Source: Spirochaetaceae bacterium (lineage in GTDB: Bacteria > Spirochaetota > Spirochaetia > Treponematales > Treponemataceae). Taken from it: 34,148 nucleotides of DNA. A program made the translations under genes and the position numbers. The notes beneath the pieces were generated by a model. That model ran no database searches. It had not been told where the DNA came from and saw only the letters and a list, made by a program, of their open reading frames with translations. The stretch is taken from the NCBI GenBank assembly GCA_017614995.1, contig JAGAAX010000063.1:1-34148 (forward strand). The letters are read 5' to 3'. Every line of letters starts with the position of its first letter. Position 1 is the stretch's first letter. Positions 27,042 through 34,148 of the stretch are shown one piece after another.

Positions 27042-27857
27042 ATGAAAATCAAAGTGCTTATTGACAATATTTCTAAGAACACCCTCAAAAAAGAATGGGG
27101 CTTGAGCATCTACATTGAGTACAACGGCAAAAAATTTCTGCTCGACACAGGCGGCTCGGCAAAGTTCGCCAAAAATGCAGAATCGCTTGACGTTGACATT
27201 CCGGCTGTAGATTTTGCCGTCCTGTCGCACGCGCATTACGACCATTCAAACGGAATGGCGGCTTTTTTCAAGCTGAACAAAACCGCGCCGTTTGTGCTGC
27301 GCGAAACAGCAGGTGAAACGTGCTACCACCACAATTTTGGCTTTATAAACAAATACATCGGAATCAGGCGCGGGTGGCTCAAAAAATTTGCAGACAGGCT
27401 CGTTTTTGCTTCTGGCAAGTATAAGCTTGAAGACGGCGTCTATCTTCTGCCACACACCACTCCGGGGCTAGAAGAAAAGGGAAAGCGGGCGCATCTTTAC
27501 ATAAAAGAAAACGGCAGAATTGTGCCCGACTCTTTTAAGCACGAGCAGAGCCTTGTCTTTGAGACTGAACAAGGGCTTGTAATCTTTAATAGCTGTTCGC
27601 ATGGCGGAGCAGACAACATCATAAAAGAGACAGCAGCCGCGTTTCCAAATCAAAAAATTTACGGAATCATCGGCGGCTTTCATTTGTTCTGTCTGCCGGA
27701 AGATGCAGTGCGCCAATTTGCGCGGCGTGTTGCAGACACAGGCATAGAGCATGTAATTACAGGCCACTGTACAGGACAGAGAGCCTACGAGATTCTCCGC
27801 GAAGAGCTTGGCGATAAAGTTCAGCAGATGTATTCCGGCATGAAAATGGAAATCTAG
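27042..27857 (+). CDS. MBL-fold metallo-hydrolase (COG1237-like)
   Basis: The 271-residue protein starts at 27042 (MKIKVLIDNISKNTLKKEWG); upstream in-frame codons lie in the promoter. Metal ligands are in LSHAHYDHSNG (HxHxDH). FNSCSHGGADNII, IIGGFHLF and ITGHCTG are characteristic of the family annotated as dihydropterin-aminobenzene phosphate synthase-like (COG1237). The actual bacterial reaction is unsettled. It is likely cytosolic. Its stop codon shares a CTAG with the stop of the convergent MATE gene, with no terminator between them. Confidence 0.83.
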   Translation: MKIKVLIDNISKNTLKKEWGLSIYIEYNGKKFLLDTGGSAKFAKNAESLDVDIPAVDFAVLSHAHYDHSNGMAAFFKLNKTAPFVLRETAGETCYHHNFGFINKYIGIRRGWLKKFADRLVFASGKYKLEDGVYLLPHTTPGLEEKGKRAHLYIKENGRIVPDSFKHEQSLVFETEQGLVIFNSCSHGGADNIIKETAAAFPNQKIYGIIGGFHLFCLPEDAVRQFARRVADTGIEHVITGHCTGQRAYEILREELGDKVQQMYSGMKMEI

Positions 27858-29251
27858 CTTTCAGTTTTGCCGGTTGAAATACGCTTAATCCACTTTTCGC
27901 TTTTAAGGCGGCAGACGCACCAGAGCGTCTTTACAATCTGGTCAGATTTTAGGCACACATAAATCCAGAACGCAGGCCACTTGAACACAAAACCTGCAAG
28001 TATGCCAAGCGGAATCGACAGAACCCACAAAAAGCAGTTGTCCGCTATCATAAGCATTTTTGTGTCGCCGCCGCCGCGCAGCACGCCTTTTGTCATAATG
28101 CTGTTTGTGGCATGAAACACTATGATAAAGCTTATTGCCGCCATAAGCTGTTCCGCAATTCTTACAGTTTCTGCGCTTACGTTGTATCTGCTGATAATAA
28201 AGCCGGAAGCGCACATAATGAACAAAGCCGAAACTGTGCCGAGCGCAAAGCCAAGCCCAAGAAAGAGCCAGCCCTGCCGCATTGTCTTTTCCCGCTGCCC
28301 GGAGCCGAGCGTCTGGCCTGTTACAATTGCGCCCGCCTGACTTACGCCCTGAATTACTACAGTACTAAGCTGCTGCGTAACGCTTGTAATTGCGTTTGCG
28401 GCAACAAAAGCAGCGCCGAGCCTTCCTATAACCATAGCAACAGAATTGTTGCCAATAGCAAGTATCGCGTCGCTTACAAGCACAGGAATTGAAATGCGTA
28501 TATATTCTGAAATCAAAGAGCCTGTCTTTAAGAAAATGTCTTTTATTCCAAAGCGGATTTTTTTGTCTTTAAAGAAGAGATAGCCCAAAATAAAAGAGGC
28601 TTCAAAAAGCCGCGCAATCAAAGTGCCCAAAGCCGCGCCGGCAACTTCCATTCTGGGCGCGCCAAGTTTTCCAAAGATGAAAGCGTAGTTTGCAAGCAGG
28701 TTGACGAAAAACGCCCCGATTGAAACATAAAGCGGAAAGCGCACCTGCCCTACACTTCTAAGCACAATCGTTGTAACAAGCGAAGTGCCTAAAAAAAAGT
28801 AAGTAGCCACAGACCACTTGAAATACACTTTTCCGGGCTTTATTATCGCGGCATCGTCTGTGTACATTTTCATAAGAGTTTCGGGCATTACAAGCGTCAA
28901 AAGTGCAAACACAAGAGCCAGAAACAGCGTAATGCGGAGCATAAGACAGACAGTCTGTTTCAGTGCTTTTGAAGCGGCGGCTTCTTCAGTCTTTAGACCA
29001 GAAAGCTTCATGCCGTAATAGCGCGAGACAAGCACAGACGCGCCCATGCCAAGCCCCATGCAGAAAATGTGGTAAATGGTGATAAACGAATTTGCAAGCG
29101 ATGTTGCGGAAAGCGCGTTTTCGCCGAGGCTGCCCACCATGATTGTATCAAGCATGTTGACGCCTATGCTTATAAGGCTCTGCAAGGCAATTGGCAGCGC
29201 AAGAGTAAATACCTGTTTATAAAAATCAAAGTCTTTTTGAAAGAGTTTCAT
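27854..29251 (-). CDS. MATE-family multidrug/sodium efflux protein
   Basis: The 465-residue protein has twelve predicted membrane spans in two halves of six, as usual for MATE. Family marks are IALQSLISIGVNMLDTIMVG near the start, GMGASVLVSRYYG in span 2, and in the second half ISIPVLVSDAILAIGNNSVA and GVSQAGAIVTGQTLGSGQ. It exports cationic drugs or metabolites using an ion gradient. It starts 2 bases after the EAL protein stop codon, so the two are co-transcribed. The ribosome site is weak, indicating coupling. Confidence 0.88.
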   Translation of the reverse strand: MKLFQKDFDFYKQVFTLALPIALQSLISIGVNMLDTIMVGSLGENALSATSLANSFITIYHIFCMGLGMGASVLVSRYYGMKLSGLKTEEAAASKALKQTVCLMLRITLFLALVFALLTLVMPETLMKMYTDDAAIIKPGKVYFKWSVATYFFLGTSLVTTIVLRSVGQVRFPLYVSIGAFFVNLLANYAFIFGKLGAPRMEVAGAALGTLIARLFEASFILGYLFFKDKKIRFGIKDIFLKTGSLISEYIRISIPVLVSDAILAIGNNSVAMVIGRLGAAFVAANAITSVTQQLSTVVIQGVSQAGAIVTGQTLGSGQREKTMRQGWLFLGLGFALGTVSALFIMCASGFIISRYNVSAETVRIAEQLMAAISFIIVFHATNSIMTKGVLRGGGDTKMLMIADNCFLWVLSIPLGILAGFVFKWPAFWIYVCLKSDQIVKTLWCVCRLKSEKWIKRISTGKTES

Positions 29252-29253
29252 GT

Positions 29254-31245
29254 TTAAGCTTGCTGCGGTTCGGTTTTGCCGTAAGCGCGCTCTTCAAATT
29301 CGTTTATAGGCAGAGGCTTGGCAAAATAAAAGCCCTGAATCAAGTCGCAGTTCTGCTTGGCAAGAAAATCAACCTGCTCTCTTGTCTCAATGCCCTCGGC
29401 AACAATCTGCATACCGAGCTTTTTCGCAAGCGAGATTGTATCGCCGACGATGAGGTTTGAACGCTCCAAATCGTCAACGCCCCTAAAGAATTCGGCGTCA
29501 AGCTTGATTATGTCGAGCGGCAATTCTTTAAGCGAATTCAACGAAGAATAGCCCGCGCCAAAATCGTCCATTGAAACTTTAAAGCCGAAACTCTTAAGCT
29601 TCTTTACAGTTTCAAGCAGCGCAGATTTGTCGTCAAAGAAGGCACTTTCTGTAAGTTCAAGTTCAATATATTCATGCGGAACTTTATAGGTGTCAACGAT
29701 TGAACAGATGTGCTCGGCAAGGTCATAGCGCGCAAAATGCGCCCGCGAAACATTGACCGAAATCGGCACAAGCTTCTTGCCTTCCTGCATCCATTTAGCC
29801 TGCTGCTTTGCAACTTCGTCAAGCATGTAATCGTCAAGCTTTAAAATAAAGCCGTTGCGCTCAAAAATCGGAATAAACTTGCCGGGGTTTATAAAGCCCA
29901 AGCTCGGATGAATCCATCTGACCAATGCTTCTGCGGCAGAGAGCACTTCTTCTTTTGTGGAATACTTCGGCTGAAGATAGACTGTAAACTCGCGGTTCTC
30001 CAAAGCCTTGTCCATGTCGTCTTCGATGTGGCGTTCCCAGACCTGCTCTTCTTTCATAGAGGCATCAAACCAGACAATGTTGTTCGACGACTCGGAACGC
30101 TTTGTAATTGCAAGCCCTGACGAAGTTAAAAGATTTTCTACATCGTCGCGGCGTGTCTCAACACGGCAGATACCCACAGAAAAAAGCAGATGCTGATTTT
30201 CTCTTGCGCCGCCGAGCGTGTCTAAAATTGAATTTACCCTTGCCTCGATGTTTTCGTCTGTGTCAGAAAACAAAAGCAGGGCAAAATCAGCTTTCTCAAG
30301 ATGCGCCACAATTTCTTTCGGCTTAATGACGCCTGACAAAGCATTGTACAAATCTTCAAGAAGGTCTTCGCCCTCTTTTACGCCGTAAGCGGTGCAGTAG
30401 TTGCGGTATTTTTCAAGCCTTAGCTGAATCAGAACATAATCAGGGTTCTTTTTTATGTACTTTGCGGAATGTTTGATAAAATACTCTTTGTTGTTTCCGC
30501 CGGTTGCAGTGTCTGTAAAGACAAGCTTGTTTACTTTGCGCTGCTCAATAATATAGATTACAATTTTTTTAAGCTCATAAACGCCGGTTGCTAAAACTGC
30601 TGCGGCAATGCTTATTAAAAGCAGGCAAAGCATGTTATATTTGTCCGGATAAACCGGATAAAGTGTTTTTATACAAACATTAAGATTTTCAGTTTCAGTC
30701 TTTAGAGCAAGCCAGCCGCCCGCCGTAGCCGCGGATTTAATTGCACTGTCGAGCACGTTCTTTTTAAACATCAGCGAATGGATATTAAGCGAATTCAAGC
30801 TCAACTTTTCAAACTCAATAAGCACGTCGTCGTATTCATCGATTTCGTTTCTAAAAATGCCGTTTTTGGCAAGGTCTTTTTTAGCCTGAGAAACCTGAAA
30901 CTCTTTTTTGAATTCAATTTCAGCATTGTCAAATGAATTAATGATTTCAAAATCGTCGTCTACAAGATAGACTTTTGCTATGGACTCGTCGAGCTTCTCA
31001 ATTTCAGTTATTTTTTCAAACAAAGACTGGGCATCTGCCTTATAAGCGTTGACAATCTGAACTACAGTGTTGCAGCTTTTGTAATTTTCCACCAAAGTGT
31101 CGGCGAACATGCTCAATACGGTAAGCGTGCCAAAATAAAGAGCACCGCTTGCCAAAAGAATGTCAGCCAGAATAATGCCTATAACTCTCGGCAGCAGAGC
31201 CTTTCTGCGAAGCCGCTTTATTTTCAGTTCTTTCTTTAAACTCAT
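29254..31245 (-). CDS. Membrane-bound degenerate-GGDEF/EAL cyclic-di-GMP phosphodiesterase
   Basis: The 663-residue protein has a first span (about 20-45), an extracytoplasmic sensor region of about 160 residues and a second span (about 205-225). A GGDEF domain (about 240-390) follows in which the active-site loop reads [12 protein letters not shown] in place of GGDEF, so cyclase activity is lost. The EAL domain (about 410-655) is intact: [63 protein letters not shown] and [12 protein letters not shown]. It should hydrolyse c-di-GMP in response to an outside signal, controlling motility or surface behaviour. The ribosome site is aggaatcct. Confidence 0.88.
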   Translation of the reverse strand: MSLKKELKIKRLRRKALLPRVIGIILADILLASGALYFGTLTVLSMFADTLVENYKSCNTVVQIVNAYKADAQSLFEKITEIEKLDESIAKVYLVDDDFEIINSFDNAEIEFKKEFQVSQAKKDLAKNGIFRNEIDEYDDVLIEFEKLSLNSLNIHSLMFKKNVLDSAIKSAATAGGWLALKTETENLNVCIKTLYPVYPDKYNMLCLLLISIAAAVLATGVYELKKIVIYIIEQRKVNKLVFTDTATGGNNKEYFIKHSAKYIKKNPDYVLIQLRLEKYRNYCTAYGVKEGEDLLEDLYNALSGVIKPKEIVAHLEKADFALLLFSDTDENIEARVNSILDTLGGARENQHLLFSVGICRVETRRDDVENLLTSSGLAITKRSESSNNIVWFDASMKEEQVWERHIEDDMDKALENREFTVYLQPKYSTKEEVLSAAEALVRWIHPSLGFINPGKFIPIFERNGFILKLDDYMLDEVAKQQAKWMQEGKKLVPISVNVSRAHFARYDLAEHICSIVDTYKVPHEYIELELTESAFFDDKSALLETVKKLKSFGFKVSMDDFGAGYSSLNSLKELPLDIIKLDAEFFRGVDDLERSNLIVGDTISLAKKLGMQIVAEGIETREQVDFLAKQNCDLIQGFYFAKPLPINEFEERAYGKTEPQQA

Positions 31246-31260
31246 AGGATTCCTAAAGTA

Positions 31261-31289
31261 AATTTACAGCATTTTCTACTGATTGACAA
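31261..31289 (-). promoter_or_regulatory. Promoter of the EAL-MATE operon
   Basis: On the reverse strand TTGTCA (31284-31289) and TAAATT (31261-31266) are 17 bases apart, with the start codon 15 bases downstream of the -10. Confidence 0.5.
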
Positions 31290-31300
31290 TCAACTTTTTC

Positions 31301-31329
31301 TTGCCGTTCCCAAATTTTGTGCGTATTTT
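31301..31329 (+). promoter_or_regulatory. clpB promoter, predicted leaderless
   Basis: TTGCCG (31301-31306) and TATTTT (31324-31329) are 17 bases apart. The ATG at 31336 follows after 6 bases, leaving no room for a leader. No CIRCE or other heat-shock inverted repeat is seen in the 90-base intergenic region. Confidence 0.5.
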
Positions 31330-31335
31330 AGGTAC

Positions 31336-33939
31336 ATGAATTACGAACAATATACCATAAAAGCGCAGGAAGCCCTGCGCAGCGCGACAATTCTTGCACA
31401 GCAGGAAGATCACAGTGAGGTCGGTACTGCACATATTTTAAGTGCAATACTTGAACAGGCAGACGGCATCATTCCGCCCCTTTTCGAGCGTATTGGTGTT
31501 CCTATAAAACGAATTCAGACAGAAGCAAAAGAGCTTGTTTCTCAGACTCCAAAAATGCATGGAAACGTGCAGATTTCAATATCGCCTGAAGCTGCAAAAG
31601 TGCTTGCAAAAGCCGAAAAAGAAGCGGCTCAGCTTAAAGACGAATATCTTTCGGTTGAGCACATTCTGCTTGCGCTTACAAACGCTGACGACAGAACAGC
31701 CGATTTGCTCCGTCAGAACGGCGTAAACCGCGAGGACATTTTAGCGGCGCTCAAAGAAGTGCGTGGCAGCGACCATGTTACGTCGCAAGACCCAGATGCT
31801 ACGATGAAGAGCCTCGACAAATACTGCCGCAATCTTACGGCACTCGCCAAGCAGGAAAAAATCGATCCTGTTATCGGCAGAGACGAAGAGATAAGGCGTG
31901 TTATGCAGGTTTTAAGCCGCCGCACAAAGAACAACCCTGTTCTGATTGGCGAACCTGGTGTCGGCAAAACCGCAATTGTTGAAGGTCTTGCGCGGCGCAT
32001 TGTTTCTGGCGACGTGCCGGACAGTCTTAAAAACAAAAAGCTTCTTGCACTTGATTTAGGCGCGCTTATTGCAGGCGCAAAATTTCAGGGCGAATTTGAG
32101 GAGCGCCTTAAAGCCGTAATCAATGAAGTGCAGAAAGCCGAGGGCGGCGTCATTCTCTTTATTGATGAGCTTCATACTCTGGTTGGAGCAGGCGCAAGCG
32201 GCGGCGGTGCAATGGACGCAAGCAATCTTTTAAAGCCTGCGCTTGCACGCGGCGAGCTCCGCTGTATTGGTGCTACAACACTCGACGAATACCGCAAGTA
32301 CATCGAAAAAGACGCTGCGCTTGAACGCCGTTTTCAGCAGGTTTACTGCGCCGAACCGACTGTCGAAGACACAATCGCAATTTTGCGCGGTCTTCAGGAA
32401 AAATACGAGATTCATCATGGCGTGCGCATCAAAGACGAGGCGCTTGTAGCCGCCGCCACTTTGAGCAACCGCTATATTACAAGCCGCTTTTTGCCGGACA
32501 AGGCGATTGACCTTGTGGATGAAGCCGCAAGCCGCCTTAAAATTGAAATTGAAAGCCAGCCGACTGAGCTTGACCAAGTTGAGCGGCGTATTCTTCAGCT
32601 TACAATTGAAAAGCAGGCTCTTTCAAAAGAAGACGATGAGGCTTCAAAAGAGCGGCTTTCAAAGCTTGAGAAAGAACTTTCAGAGCTGAATACAAAGCGC
32701 GATGCGATGAAACTTCAGTGGCAGAACGAAAAGTCAAGCATTGACGAAATAAGGCAGCTTAAGGAAAGTCTTGAGCAGATGCGCATTGAAGAGACAAAGT
32801 ACACGCGCGAAGGCAACCTTGATAAAGCCGCTGAAATCAAATACGGCAAAATTCCGGAAGCAACAAGAAAGCTTGAGGAATTGACCTCTAAAGTTGAAAA
32901 AGCAAAGGCAGAAACCGAGCAGAACGGCGCGGCCCGTCCGCTCTTACGGCAGGAAGTTTCTGAAGAAGACATTGCACAGGTAATTTCAGTCTGGACAGGC
33001 ATACCTGTAAGCAAGATGATGTCGAGCGAAATGCAGAAGTATCTTGACCTTGAGAAGATTCTGCACGAGCGCGTCATCGGTCAGGATGAGGCAGTTTCTG
33101 CCGTTGCCGATGCAATCAGGCGAAACCGCGCAGGTCTTTCAGACGAGAACAGACCGCTCGGAAGCTTTTTGTTCATAGGTCCGACCGGCGTTGGTAAGAC
33201 TGAACTTGCAAAAACACTTGCAGATTTTCTGTTTGACGATGAAAAAGCTCTTACCAGAATTGATATGAGCGAGTACATGGAAAAGTTCTCTGTTTCACGG
33301 CTCATTGGTGCACCACCTGGATACGTGGGCTATGATGAGGGCGGTCAGCTTACAGAAGCTGTAAGACGGCGCCCGTACAGTGTTGTTCTGTTTGATGAGA
33401 TTGAGAAGGCACACCCGGATGTATTCAATGTGCTTTTGCAGGTGCTTGATGACGGCAGACTTACAGACAGCCAGGGCCGCGTAGTAGATTTCAAGAACAC
33501 CATCATCATAATGACGAGTAACCTGGGTTCTCAGCTTATTCTTGATGCTGAATCTTGCGATGCGATTAAGCCGCAGATTGACGCTATGCTTAAGTCTACG
33601 TTCAGACCGGAATTCTTGAACCGCATTGACGAGACGATTATGTTTAACAAGCTTGACCGCTCGTTTATCAACAAGATTGTTGAAAAACAGATGAAGCTTG
33701 TAGCAAAGCGGCTTGAATCTAGGCGCATTACGCTTGAAATTGGCGAAGACGCCGTTCAGTTTATTGCTGATACAGGCTATGACCCGCAGTTTGGTGCGCG
33801 TCCGTTAAAGCGTGCGGTACAGACTTATCTTGAAAATCCGCTTGCACGTGCATTGCTTAGCGGCGCATATCTTGAGGGTTCTGTTATTGCAGTTCATACT
33901 GCGCCCGACGGCAGCGGCTTAAGCTTCAGCAAGAAATAA
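31336..33939 (+). CDS. clpB: ATP-dependent disaggregase ClpB
   Basis: This 867-residue AAA+ chaperone resolves aggregated proteins together with DnaK. It is full length and unbroken. The N-terminal Clp repeat domain covers about 1-150. NBD1 has Walker A GEPGVGKT (205-212) and [15 protein letters not shown] (Asp277). A long coiled-coil middle domain (about 410-530, [20 protein letters not shown]) separates ClpB from ClpA and ClpC. NBD2 has GPTGVGKT (615-622) and [16 protein letters not shown] (Asp687), and a C-terminal D2-small domain contains [16 protein letters not shown]. There is no ClpP-binding loop motif, as expected. It is divergent from the EAL gene. Confidence 0.96.
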   Translation: MNYEQYTIKAQEALRSATILAQQEDHSEVGTAHILSAILEQADGIIPPLFERIGVPIKRIQTEAKELVSQTPKMHGNVQISISPEAAKVLAKAEKEAAQLKDEYLSVEHILLALTNADDRTADLLRQNGVNREDILAALKEVRGSDHVTSQDPDATMKSLDKYCRNLTALAKQEKIDPVIGRDEEIRRVMQVLSRRTKNNPVLIGEPGVGKTAIVEGLARRIVSGDVPDSLKNKKLLALDLGALIAGAKFQGEFEERLKAVINEVQKAEGGVILFIDELHTLVGAGASGGGAMDASNLLKPALARGELRCIGATTLDEYRKYIEKDAALERRFQQVYCAEPTVEDTIAILRGLQEKYEIHHGVRIKDEALVAAATLSNRYITSRFLPDKAIDLVDEAASRLKIEIESQPTELDQVERRILQLTIEKQALSKEDDEASKERLSKLEKELSELNTKRDAMKLQWQNEKSSIDEIRQLKESLEQMRIEETKYTREGNLDKAAEIKYGKIPEATRKLEELTSKVEKAKAETEQNGAARPLLRQEVSEEDIAQVISVWTGIPVSKMMSSEMQKYLDLEKILHERVIGQDEAVSAVADAIRRNRAGLSDENRPLGSFLFIGPTGVGKTELAKTLADFLFDDEKALTRIDMSEYMEKFSVSRLIGAPPGYVGYDEGGQLTEAVRRRPYSVVLFDEIEKAHPDVFNVLLQVLDDGRLTDSQGRVVDFKNTIIIMTSNLGSQLILDAESCDAIKPQIDAMLKSTFRPEFLNRIDETIMFNKLDRSFINKIVEKQMKLVAKRLESRRITLEIGEDAVQFIADTGYDPQFGARPLKRAVQTYLENPLARALLSGAYLEGSVIAVHTAPDGSGLSFSKK

Positions 33940-34079
33940 GCTTGCCTAAAAGAGCTCATATACAAAAGCTTTCGGTTGCGGAGCACGGTTCAAAACCGCG
34001 CGATAACGCGCTTAACATCATCAACTTAAGACACTTTTTAAAATCTAAGAAAAAGGATAGAATTTTCCCGGGTGGGGAA

Positions 34080-34148
34080 ATGAGAAAATTCTTAAATATA
34101 AGACAGGAAAACGGGTATCAAAGAATATACGAAAGAAGAATAATTGAA
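34080..34148 (+). CDS. Possible start of a gene running off the window
   Basis: The frame MRKFLNIRQENGYQRIYERR stays open to the window end. Upstream gtgggga could serve as ribosome site, partly inside a hairpin. Only 23 codons are visible, so no identity can be given. The 140 bases between clpB and this frame hold a gcgcg-ataa-cgcgc hairpin (33998-34011) but no clear terminator with a T run. Confidence 0.3.
   Translation, partial: MRKFLNIRQENGYQRIYERRIIE

Noticed and set aside
33998-34011. clpB terminator
   Set aside because: The gcgcg-ataa-cgcgc stem is only 5 bp and is not followed by T residues.

Overview
The window looks like a chromosome segment of a low-to-moderate GC anaerobe, most likely a host-associated Treponema or a related spirochaete. 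This rests on general gene content and codon style; no single marker proves it. Housekeeping genes at both ends are moderately GC-rich and well ordered. The middle (about 6.4-19.2 kb) is clearly more AT-rich, full of small genes, inverted repeats and direct repeats, and reads as an accumulation zone for accessory DNA.

Layout. 1-2.6 kb: a terminator of an off-window gene, then a prophage remnant. It holds the C-terminal half of a Mu gpF-like (MuF) head-morphogenesis protein fused to a nuclease-like toxin domain, a small three-gene reverse-strand phage module, and a second, headless toxin cassette. The two cassettes share a near-identical 5' linker and an identical 3' terminator but differ in the toxin between them. 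2.6-3.0 kb: a strongly structured intergenic region. 3.0-6.4 kb: an FMN alpha-hydroxy-acid oxidoreductase, a membrane-anchored alpha/beta hydrolase, a TrmH/SpoU RNA methyltransferase and a small membrane protein.

6.4-12.5 kb: a DUF4143-type ATPase behind a 19-bp-arm palindrome; a YafQ-type toxin-antitoxin pair; a retropepsin-like protease with a small partner, bracketed by a 19-bp direct repeat; an array of seven 15-bp interrupted palindromes; several folded repeat elements; two small unknown genes; and a five-gene operon of mostly tiny proteins. 12.5-16.5 kb: a four-gene operon (Sel1-like, HsdR-N-like PD-(D/E)XK protein, ankyrin-HTH protein, double sigma-region-4-like protein). Both operons carry the same 26-bp element at the same distance from their first start codon, so they are probably co-regulated parts of one island.

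16.5-20.2 kb: a DUF3791-DUF3990-small-protein module. It was apparently once followed directly by a WYL regulator, but is now split from it by a 1.6-kb insert. The insert carries a structured leader, a second long palindrome and a second DUF4143-like ATPase, and is flanked by a 51-bp direct repeat that regenerates the start of the WYL gene.

20.2-34.1 kb: ordinary chromosome. It has a TetR-controlled ABC exporter operon with overlapping genes, two GNAT acetyltransferases, a DUF805 protein, a SAM methyltransferase, a MerR-type membrane regulator with a YbjQ-family gene behind a classic 19-bp-spacer MerR promoter, an MBL hydrolase, a MATE exporter, a degenerate-GGDEF/EAL phosphodiesterase and clpB. 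The promoters seen for clpB and the MBL gene predict leaderless mRNAs. The best candidates for something undescribed are the ATPase-plus-palindrome insert, the two co-regulated operons at 10.7-16.4 kb, the periodic palindrome array at 9.4 kb and the exchangeable MuF toxin cassettes.
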